This document shows positions 52,877-59,627 of a stretch of DNA of 64,000 nt, one piece after another (position 1 is the first letter of the stretch; each line of letters opens with the position of its first letter). Source of the DNA: Verrucomicrobiia bacterium (GTDB lineage Bacteria; Verrucomicrobiota; Verrucomicrobiia; Palsa-1439); the NCBI GenBank assembly GCA_022072455.1, contig JAJVHY010000007.1:62001-126000 (forward strand), given 5' to 3'. The notes below the pieces were generated by a model. The model searched no databases. It worked only from the letters and a program-made list of their open reading frames with translations, and was not told the DNA's origin. Both the position numbers and the translations under genes were made by a program.

Positions 52877-53476
52877 TTAAAACCGTCGCTCGTAACTTCG
52901 GATCACCCCGATCACCCGCCCCAAAACCTGCGTGTGCGGCCCGACCGGAATCGGTTGGTACCGTTCATTCGCTGGCTGCAACTCCAACTTCCCATTCCGC
53001 CGGCCAAGTCGTTTCACCGTCGTTTCCCCTTCCACCAACGCCACGATGATCTGCTCCGGCTCGGCCTGTTCCGTCGCGCGCACCACCACCAAATCCCCCT
53101 CATGAATCCCGGCATCCTGCATCGAATCCCCGCGCACCTTCAACGCGAACACCTTCTCCCCGCCAAAATCACTGCTGAAATCAAACGCCCCTTCCAGATT
53201 CTCCTCCGCCAACAACGGCGTCCCGGCCTGCACTCGTCCCAAAATCGGCACCGCCCCCAGCAACTTCGCCGGCAACAATCCGCGCGATTTGCCTGGCATC
53301 GTCCGCAGGTACCCCTTCGTGGTCAAAGCCCGGAGATAATCCCGCACCGTGCCGGTCGACCGAAACCGAAACGCCTGCCCGATCTCGCGAATCGTGGGTG
53401 GATGGCCTTTCGCGCGGATGTGATTCTGGATAAAATGCAGGAGTTTTTCCTGCCGGGTCGTCAGTGGTTGAGTCAT
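52877..53476 (-). CDS. lexA: SOS repressor LexA
   Basis: Represses DNA-damage genes until RecA-stimulated self-cleavage. 199 residues: winged helix-turn-helix (PPTIREIGQAFRFRSTGTVRDY, shown in two parts in most relatives) at about 26-58, the Ala84-Gly85 cleavage site in VQAGTP, and the catalytic dyad Ser118 (RGDSMQDAGI) and Lys155 (TTVKRLG). The ATG at 53476 has no Shine-Dalgarno; the promoter is so close that the transcript may be leaderless. The operator upstream suggests autoregulation. Confidence 0.95.
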   Translation of the reverse strand: MTQPLTTRQEKLLHFIQNHIRAKGHPPTIREIGQAFRFRSTGTVRDYLRALTTKGYLRTMPGKSRGLLPAKLLGAVPILGRVQAGTPLLAEENLEGAFDFSSDFGGEKVFALKVRGDSMQDAGIHEGDLVVVRATEQAEPEQIIVALVEGETTVKRLGRRNGKLELQPANERYQPIPVGPHTQVLGRVIGVIRSYERRF

Positions 53477-53482
53477 GCCGGA

Positions 53483-53512
53483 TAATTACCACACAAGCGT
53501 GTGGTATGACAA
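53483..53512 (-). promoter_or_regulatory. lexA promoter with a palindromic operator in its spacer
   Basis: On the minus strand TTGTCA (53512-53507) and TAATTA (53488-53483) are separated by 18 bases. The perfect inverted repeat TACCACAC-gctt-GTGTGGTA covers 53506-53487, filling the spacer and touching the -10. The -10 is about six bases from the ATG. LexA is the obvious candidate ligand; the motif differs from the E. coli and Bacillus LexA boxes. Confidence 0.65.
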
Positions 53513-53521
53513 GTCCGGCCT

Positions 53522-53878
53522 TCAAGCTGCGGCTGCCGCTTCGCAAATCACCGCGTTCAACTCGGCAATCTCAAAGGGCTTTTCCACCACCGCCCGCGCC
53601 CCGACTTCCCGCGCCATACTGGCCGTCGTCCGCCCGCCGGTCACAATCACGACCTTGGCCTCCGGGTGCATTTGCGAGAGCATCTCCGTGCACTTCAATC
53701 CATCAATCAACGGCATCCGCACATCCATCAAAACCACCTCAGGATGCGTCCGCTCATACTCCGCGAGTGCCTCCTCGCCGTCGCAAGCCACCCCAACGAC
53801 TTCGTGACCGAAATATTCCATTGCCAATCGCAAGGCAAACCGGACCGACTCCGTATCTTCCGCAATCATGATTCGCAT
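53522..53878 (-). CDS. Single-domain response regulator
   Basis: A 118-residue CheY-like receiver domain without an output domain. The acidic pair is at E7/D8 (MIAED), the phosphoacceptor is Asp52 (LMDVRMP), and Thr80 and Lys100 complete the switch site. A histidine kinase partner is not in the window. It may relay phosphate or bind a partner protein. It is transcribed toward lexA, whose promoter lies in the 45-base gap. Confidence 0.9.
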   Translation of the reverse strand: MRIMIAEDTESVRFALRLAMEYFGHEVVGVACDGEEALAEYERTHPEVVLMDVRMPLIDGLKCTEMLSQMHPEAKVVIVTGGRTTASMAREVGARAVVEKPFEIAELNAVICEAAAAA

Positions 53879-53922
53879 AGCGACTGCCCTTTAAGCAGTG
53901 GCCATGCCACCCCCAAAAAAAA

Positions 53923-54708
53923 TCAAGGCTTCGCCACCCGCTCCAGCTCCTCCGCCCGCACCCAACCCTGTTGCTCATCAGCGCGTTCGACAAAAACCCA
54001 CTGCCCGCGGTCCTCCCGAATCGCCACTTTCGTCCCCTCGCCCAACTGAAAATGCACCGTCGCATCCGCCAACGGCGCAAACCGCGCCTCCACCTTCGGC
54101 ACCACCACCACCGCCACTGGCCGCGCCGCATTCCGGTAAATCACCATCGCCGTCGCCGTCACCAAGCCGATCCCGGCCATGACCGCCAAAATCACCAACC
54201 CGCTTCGCCACCGGGGCCGCCACACCGCGGCCGCAATCAACAACATCGTTGCCCACACTCCGATGATCTCATACCGAGTCCACTGCGCCGTCGTCCGCGC
54301 GCCGGCCAGCGACCGAAAAAAACGGACGACCAGCTTCGGCGACACATTCACCTCCGCCACGCCGAGCTTTTCTTCGGCGAACTTCAGATTCGCGAGAATA
54401 TCGGGATCACCAGGTGCAATCAGCCGGGCTCGTTCGTAATTGAGCACCGCCCGCCCCACCTGTCCCGCCCGGTAATGCGCGTTGCCGAGATTAAAAAATA
54501 CATGCGCCGTCTTTGGCTCGATTTTCTCGTAAGCCGCCACCGCCTCCGCAAACTTGCCGGCATCAAACAGCGCGTTCGCCGCCTTGAAGTCGTCGGCGAC
54601 CGCCATGGCCGCGATCAAGTAGGGTGCGCTATTGCGCACCAGCCGCGCCCAGCCGCACAAAATGCGGTGCGCAATAGCGCACCCTACTGGCTTACTTTTC
54701 CAATTCAT
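53923..54708 (-). CDS. batE: BatE-like TPR and SH3-type membrane protein with a REPIN-encoded insert
   Basis: Last gene of the bat operon. A TPR region (about 40-110; AANALFDAGKFAEAVAAYEK, FFNLGNAHYRAGQVGRAVLN) is followed by two membrane helices (IIGVWATMLLIAAAV and LVILAVMAGIGLVTATAMVI) and a C-terminal SH3-like domain (VAIREDRGQWVFVE, GWVRAEELERV). Residues about 8-30 are the translation of a 69-base palindromic element; without it the N-terminus would read MNWKSKP-LIAAMAVADDF, a short signal-like sequence. ATG at 54708 overlaps batD by 17 bases; an alternative start is the ATG at 54606 (MAVADDF). 261 residues as called. Confidence 0.82.
   Translation of the reverse strand: MNWKSKPVGCAIAHRILCGWARLVRNSAPYLIAAMAVADDFKAANALFDAGKFAEAVAAYEKIEPKTAHVFFNLGNAHYRAGQVGRAVLNYERARLIAPGDPDILANLKFAEEKLGVAEVNVSPKLVVRFFRSLAGARTTAQWTRYEIIGVWATMLLIAAAVWRPRWRSGLVILAVMAGIGLVTATAMVIYRNAARPVAVVVVPKVEARFAPLADATVHFQLGEGTKVAIREDRGQWVFVERADEQQGWVRAEELERVAKP
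54619..54687. repeat. REP pair (REPIN-like) inside batE
   Basis: GTAG-GGTGCGC-tatt-GCGCACC at the left and GGTGCGC-aata-GCGCACC-CTAC at the right are inverted copies, 69 bases in all (exactly 23 codons). It lies in frame within the 5' end of batE. The hairpin differs in sequence from the CGCAGGCT family but has the same GTAG feet and two-hairpin layout. Confidence 0.85.
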
Positions 54709-56335
54709 CAATCACCTGTTCCAATTGTTGCTTCAATCCGTTCACATCCGCCCGCGCCCCGGCAAACCGCGCCGCGTCGCATACCTCAAAAATCTCCCGC
54801 ACCTTCCCCGGCAACCGGTGCTCCTCCACCACCGATGCCGTCATCCCCGCCGCCGGCAAGTTCAACCGGTCGCCCAAATACTCCTGCAACACCCGTTGCA
54901 CCTGCTCCGGCGTCGTCGCCCCGGCCAGAATCTGCCGCGCATTCCGCGCCGCCCGGCTGCGCCGCGCGTACGCCACATCGCCGGTCAAGCGTTCCTGCCG
55001 GCGTTTCCACGCAATCGCCCCGGCCAGTGCCAGAACCGGGACCACGTTCCATGGCCAAATCGGCGGCGGCACACTCGCGACCGGCCCGCGATCACCCTTC
55101 AAATACACGATGTCCTGCCCCAGTTTCTCCGCTGGCCGTACCCGCTCACTGCCGGTCAACACCGCCGCCTGCCCGCCGGGCTTGATCTTCAACTCAATTG
55201 GCGCCTGGCCGGTCGTCTTGTACGTCTTCGCGACCGGATCAAAATACGACAACCGCACATCCGGTAACTGCGTCGCCTTCGTGTCTTTCGCGACCAACAC
55301 CTGCTGAAACACCCGTTCACCGGTCGTGCCCAACTCATTCTTTGTCGTCTTCGATGTTGGGTCATACGTCTTGAAATTCTCCAATCCCTTCAACTGAATC
55401 GCCGGCACCGTGTCGATGTTGCCATTCCCGGCAATCCGCACCGTCACTGTGATCGGATCTCCCACCGCCACCTCCACCGGTTTTGCGTCCACGCTCAAAC
55501 TCCATTCGCCCACCGCCCCGGCAAAATCCGCCGGCCGCCCCTCCGCCGGCAACGGCAAGACTTCAATCGGCACGACATCCAAGGTGACCGGCACTTCGCG
55601 CACTTCGATGCGTCCCATCATCTCATCGAAAATCGACCGGTTTCGCACCTGCGTCGCCAACTGCACCTTGAGCACGCATGGGCCGAACTTGAGTTCACCG
55701 GCGCGCGTCGGCGAAATCGCGCCTTCAACCACATAGACATTGAACGCCTCACCATTGATCGACTGCGTCCCCTGTTTCACGTTACCGCTGTACTTGTACC
55801 CGAGCCCTTCCGCTTCCGAGTTAAAACTGCTCAACCCGCGCACCGGCAAATTCGCCCGCGCAAACACGATCACATCCAACGGCGCGGTCTGCCCGAGGTA
55901 AACCTGCTGCGAATTCAGCCGCACCTTCGCAAACAAACTTTGCGACATATCGGTTTGCGCGCCCGGTTTATCAACGGTCAACCTGATGGGGTTGGTCTTA
56001 AAGATTTTCCCGGCCACATTCACATCCAGTGCCGGTATCATAAACTCACCCGTTCGCGTCGGCGTGACCTGATACACCAAGCTCACTGATTGACTCATCG
56101 CCCCGTTGACGATGGACACGCTGGTGTTCACCGCCGGCCCCGCGAAGTTCAAACCCTCAATCTTCGGAATCGCCGGTTGCCCGCCGCTCTGGGTGCCGTT
56201 GATGCTGATGGTCAGCGAGATGGACTCGCCAAAACTCACCCGCGCCTGATCCACCGTAGCCGACACCGATACCTCCGCGAACACTTGCGGCGTCAGCAAG
56301 ACCAACGCAATGACCCAGAAAAATCTCACGCTCAC
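54692..56335 (-). CDS. batD: BatD, aerotolerance-operon membrane protein
   Basis: A 547-residue protein with a signal peptide (FFWVIALVLLTPQVFA), four or so beta-sandwich domains (DQARVSFGESISLTISING, AKVRLNSQQVYLGQTAPLDV, KPVEVAVGDPITVTVRIAG) and a membrane segment near residue 410 (WPWNVVPVLALAGAIAW) before a cytoplasmic helical tail. This is the BatD layout. Bat proteins are linked to stress resistance in Bacteroides and Leptospira, but their mechanism is unknown. GTG at 56335 follows AAGGA and overlaps the BatC-like stop by GTGA. Confidence 0.88.
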   Translation of the reverse strand: MSVRFFWVIALVLLTPQVFAEVSVSATVDQARVSFGESISLTISINGTQSGGQPAIPKIEGLNFAGPAVNTSVSIVNGAMSQSVSLVYQVTPTRTGEFMIPALDVNVAGKIFKTNPIRLTVDKPGAQTDMSQSLFAKVRLNSQQVYLGQTAPLDVIVFARANLPVRGLSSFNSEAEGLGYKYSGNVKQGTQSINGEAFNVYVVEGAISPTRAGELKFGPCVLKVQLATQVRNRSIFDEMMGRIEVREVPVTLDVVPIEVLPLPAEGRPADFAGAVGEWSLSVDAKPVEVAVGDPITVTVRIAGNGNIDTVPAIQLKGLENFKTYDPTSKTTKNELGTTGERVFQQVLVAKDTKATQLPDVRLSYFDPVAKTYKTTGQAPIELKIKPGGQAAVLTGSERVRPAEKLGQDIVYLKGDRGPVASVPPPIWPWNVVPVLALAGAIAWKRRQERLTGDVAYARRSRAARNARQILAGATTPEQVQRVLQEYLGDRLNLPAAGMTASVVEEHRLPGKVREIFEVCDAARFAGARADVNGLKQQLEQVIDELEK

Positions 56336-57060
56336 CAATCCTTGACCGGTTGCCCGGCCTCTTTCAAGTCCTTCATCTGCAACTCCGGGAAAAAATTCCA
56401 ATTTTTCTCCTCCTCCCGGAGTTGATCAAGCAATGCCGCCGCCTGTTGTTTATCGAGATTTTCCGCGGGTTTCGGCTCGGTCTGTGCCGGTTGCTCCTGC
56501 GGTTTTTGTTCTTGCGACGAATCGGGTTTTTGTTGCTGTTGCTGTTGCTCGTCCGGCTTTTGCTGATCCTGTTTGTCCTGATCTTTTTTGTCCTGGTCCT
56601 TCTGATCGCCTTTGTCCTGCTTCTGCTGCTGTTGTTCCTGCTGCTGTTTTTTCAGCTCCTCAATTTTCTTCTTCACCAAATCCCGATTGAATTTTGCATC
56701 TTCGTCTTGGGCATTCAACGCCAACGCCCCCTCATACTCCTTCAAGGACTTCTCATACACCGGCAACGCCTGCTCGATCCCCTGCTTCTCCGCCGCCTGC
56801 CCCAGCCGGTAATGCGTGTTCCCGAGATTGTACCGCGAGCGAACTTGCAGTTCCCTTTCCGGCGACGCCAACGCCCGCTCAAACGCCGCCACCGCCTTTG
56901 CTAAATCATTACTCCGGTAGGCCGTCACCCCCTCATTATAGACGCGCGGCCAACTCTCTGCCGCTCTGACCGAAGTTGAACCACAGAGACACAGAGCGCA
57001 CAGAGCCACCAGCACTCCGGTCGTTCTCCTCTCTGCGTTCTTTGTGTCTCTGTGGTTCAT
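56332..57060 (-). CDS. batC: BatC-like TPR protein with a repeat-encoded signal peptide
   Basis: A 242-residue protein. Residues 1-33 (MNHRDTKNAERR then VLVALCALCLCGS) are a signal peptide translated from a palindromic repeat, with a possible lipobox-like LCLCG. TPR repeats follow (about 35-125; YNEGVTAYRSNDLAKAVAAF, YNLGNTHYRLG). Residues about 135-205 are an extreme Gln/Lys/Asp-rich, charged low-complexity tract. The C-terminus has LLDQLREEEKNWNFFPEL. The ATG is inside the repeat and overlaps the batB stop (ATGA). Upstream frame extension lies in batB. Confidence 0.82.
   Translation of the reverse strand: MNHRDTKNAERRTTGVLVALCALCLCGSTSVRAAESWPRVYNEGVTAYRSNDLAKAVAAFERALASPERELQVRSRYNLGNTHYRLGQAAEKQGIEQALPVYEKSLKEYEGALALNAQDEDAKFNRDLVKKKIEELKKQQQEQQQQKQDKGDQKDQDKKDQDKQDQQKPDEQQQQQQKPDSSQEQKPQEQPAQTEPKPAENLDKQQAAALLDQLREEEKNWNFFPELQMKDLKEAGQPVKDW
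56977..57059. repeat. Palindromic repeat of the TGAACCACAGAG family at the batB/batC junction
   Basis: TGAACCACAGAGACACA (56977-56993) and its exact complement TGTGTCTCTGTGGTTCA (57043-57059) bound an 83-base element. It carries the batB stop codon, the batC start codon and the codons of the batC signal peptide. A single half-unit of the same family is at 63192. Confidence 0.85.
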
Positions 57061-58058
57061 ATCCGTTTCCGATCCGACACAAACATCTCCACCACCAGCA
57101 ACAACAACCCAATCCCCAACGGCCATTGGAACCGCTCAAAAAGTTTCTTCTGCAACTGCTCCTCGTATTCCTTCCGTTGCAACTGCGCGATTCCCTTCTC
57201 GTACACCGTCTCCATCCCAAAATCTCCGGCCGCACTCCGCACATAAATCCCCTCCGTCTGCAACGCCAACTGCTGCAGCGTCCCCTCATCCAACCGCGAC
57301 TTCACCACCTTGCCTTCGCCGTCCTTCAAAAACTCCATCCCCTTGCCATCCTCCCGCACCGGAATCAACTCCCCCTCCACCGACCCCACGCCAATTGCAT
57401 AAATCCGCACCCCGGCCTTCTTCGCCTCGGCTGCCGCGGCGATGGCATCGCCCTCCGTCTCCTCCCCGTCGGTAATCAACACAATCGCCCGGTCGCGCCC
57501 CTCGCCCGCCTCGAACGCCTTCAACGCCGTCCGAATCGCCGCCCCAATCGCCGACCCGCCGCGTGGAATGATCCGCGGCTCCGCATCTCGCAACGCCAGC
57601 CGGCACGCCTCATAATCAATCGTCAAGGGACACTGCACAAACGCCGTCCCGGCAAACGCCACCAACCCAATCCGGTCGCCCGCCAACTTCGCCATCAAGT
57701 CCGCCACCGCAAATTTCGCCTGCGTCAGCCGGTTCGGTCGCACGTCCTCGGTCAACATGCTCTTCGACACATCCAGCAACACGAACACATCCACGCCCTT
57801 CCGTTTCACCTGTCGCCACTCAAACCCCCACCGCGGCTGCGCCAATGCCAGCAACGCAAACACAATCCCCGCCACCAACAAAACCGCCTTCCACCGCCGC
57901 GCTACCGGCCGCACCGACCGGGTCAATCGCTCCGCCAACGGCGGCGCCACAAACCGTTCCAACGCCCGCCGCCGCGCGCGAAACGCCCACACCAGCAGCA
58001 GCACCACTACCGGTACCACCGCCAGCCACCAGAACATTTGTGGATTCCCGAATTGCAT
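57057..58058 (-). CDS. batB: BatB, von Willebrand factor A membrane protein
   Basis: A 333-residue protein: two N-terminal membrane spans (FWWLAVVPVVVLLLVWAF and AVLLVAGIVFALLALAQP), a VWA domain with the MIDAS motif DVSKS (LLDVSKSM, about residue 95), Thr in TAFVQCPLT and DGEE in LITDGEETEGD, and a C-terminal span (PLGIGLLLLVVEMFV). This is the BatB arrangement. ATG at 58058 overlaps the batA stop by one base. Its own stop codon TGA is the first three bases of a TGAACCACAG repeat. Confidence 0.9.
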   Translation of the reverse strand: MQFGNPQMFWWLAVVPVVVLLLVWAFRARRRALERFVAPPLAERLTRSVRPVARRWKAVLLVAGIVFALLALAQPRWGFEWRQVKRKGVDVFVLLDVSKSMLTEDVRPNRLTQAKFAVADLMAKLAGDRIGLVAFAGTAFVQCPLTIDYEACRLALRDAEPRIIPRGGSAIGAAIRTALKAFEAGEGRDRAIVLITDGEETEGDAIAAAAEAKKAGVRIYAIGVGSVEGELIPVREDGKGMEFLKDGEGKVVKSRLDEGTLQQLALQTEGIYVRSAAGDFGMETVYEKGIAQLQRKEYEEQLQKKLFERFQWPLGIGLLLLVVEMFVSDRKRI

Positions 58059-59050
58059 CACGGCACCCTCCGCAATCGCGTGTTCTCCAACGCCACCGCG
58101 AGCAGCAAGCATCCCAACCCCGGCATCAGAAACCACGAGAAAAGCTCCGTCCACTCCTCGTACTTCACCGTCTCGATTTCGTGCTTCTCCAGCTTATCAA
58201 TCTGCTCATACGTCTGCTTCAACGTCGCCGTGTCCGCCGCCCGGAAATACTGACCGCCCGTCTGCGCCGCAACATCCTTCAACAAGCCTTCATCCAAATC
58301 CGACATCGTGTACCCGATCAACTGCCGTTGCGCATTCAACACCGGCACTCTTCCCCCGATATTCGACCCCGCGCCAATCGTGTACACCCGCACCCCAAAT
58401 TCCTTTGCCGCCTTTGCGGCCTCGCGCGCCGGTGGCTTTGGTACATTCTCTCCACCATCCGTCAACAACACGATCACCTTGCTCTTCGCCTTCGAATCGC
58501 GCAGCCGGTTCACCCCCGTCCCCAGCCCCGCGCCGGTCGCCGTGTTTCCCTCCACCAAACCGATTTGCACCCGGTCCAGATTCCGGTCGAGCCAATCGTG
58601 ATCCAGCGTCAACGGACTCGCCACATACGCGTGCGTCCCGAACACCACCAACCCCACCCGGTCATTCGTCCGCGCCTTGATAAAATCGCGCACCACACTC
58701 TTCACCACATCGAGCCGGGTCGTCCGTTCCCCGCGCTCCTCATAATCCGCCGCCCCCATGCTGCCGGAAACATCCACCACCAATACAATATCCACGCCTT
58801 CCGTTTTCACCTTCGACTCACTTCGCCCGATCTGCGGCCGCGCCAACGCCACGATCAAAGCCGCCACCGCCAACCCGCGCAGCAACAACAACAACGTCGG
58901 CCCCACTCGCGCCCAAACCGAACCCGCCCCCTGCGCCGGCAACACCGATGAAAACTGCACCCCACCATCGCGTTTCGATCGGAATTGCCGCCACATCCAG
59001 ACCGGCAAGAGCAGGAGCAACAACAGCAGCAGTGGATCGTGAAACTTCAT
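58058..59050 (-). CDS. batA: BatA, von Willebrand factor A membrane protein
   Basis: A 330-residue protein: two N-terminal spans (LLLLLLLLLPVWMW and LLLLLRGLAVAALIVALA), a VWA domain with MIDAS DVSGS (VVDVSGSM, about residue 92), TLDHDW and LLTDGGEN, and a C-terminal span (FLMPGLGCLLLAVAL). It is paired with BatB, as in other bat operons, and follows the DUF4381-type gene with a four-base overlap. Confidence 0.92.
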   Translation of the reverse strand: MKFHDPLLLLLLLLLPVWMWRQFRSKRDGGVQFSSVLPAQGAGSVWARVGPTLLLLLRGLAVAALIVALARPQIGRSESKVKTEGVDIVLVVDVSGSMGAADYEERGERTTRLDVVKSVVRDFIKARTNDRVGLVVFGTHAYVASPLTLDHDWLDRNLDRVQIGLVEGNTATGAGLGTGVNRLRDSKAKSKVIVLLTDGGENVPKPPAREAAKAAKEFGVRVYTIGAGSNIGGRVPVLNAQRQLIGYTMSDLDEGLLKDVAAQTGGQYFRAADTATLKQTYEQIDKLEKHEIETVKYEEWTELFSWFLMPGLGCLLLAVALENTRLRRVP

Positions 59051-59520
59051 CGCGCCGACTCCCGCACAAATTTCTCCGCCGCTCCCAACGCCCGGTCCAT
59101 GTCCTCTGTGCCGGGCCGATGCCGGGCAAACTTCACCAAATCCGCCTCCTGCAAAAACGCCCCCAACAACTCCATGCTCGCCGCCGGCAACTTCGCCTCG
59201 CTCAAAAATTCCTCCGTCGTCCGCTCCGGTGCCCGCAGCCCAAACTGTCCCTCAATGAATTGCCGGACGATGTCCGCCACCCGCGTATAAAACTCCTCCA
59301 CCGGCAAGTTCTCCCGTCGCAACCGCTCCAGCGCCGCCAAAGCGATTACATAAGGCGTCGGTAGTGGAACGGGCGTCTCGCCTATTACCGCCGCCTTTTT
59401 CCGGCTAATCGCCCACACAATGAGACCGATGGCCACCACCACAAACGCCAGCAGCGCCCAAACCCACCACGGGTAAGGCACATCCACCAACCCCTTAATG
59501 TCACGAATATCGCTCTCCAT
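59047..59520 (-). CDS. DUF4381-type membrane protein, first gene of the bat operon
   Basis: A 157-residue protein with one membrane span (WWVWALLAFVVVAIGLIVWA, about 19-38) and a helical cytoplasmic part (ALAALERLRRENLPVEEFYT, VADIVRQFIEGQFGLRAPER, TTEEFL). That pattern matches the small DUF4381 proteins located between the DUF58 and batA genes in other genomes. Here the ATG at 59520 is taken; the frame is open to 59598 with no better start. MoxR and DUF58 genes, usual upstream partners, are absent; metH is divergent instead. Confidence 0.8.
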   Translation of the reverse strand: MESDIRDIKGLVDVPYPWWVWALLAFVVVAIGLIVWAISRKKAAVIGETPVPLPTPYVIALAALERLRRENLPVEEFYTRVADIVRQFIEGQFGLRAPERTTEEFLSEAKLPAASMELLGAFLQEADLVKFARHRPGTEDMDRALGAAEKFVRESAR

Positions 59521-59627
59521 CGGGAATATCTGACCATAACCAGCCCCCCACCGTTGAGTCCAGTATCCAGTCAGCGGCACCCTTGCCCAACCCGGCAACC
59601 ACTGCTATTGTCCCCGCCGGCAACCCC

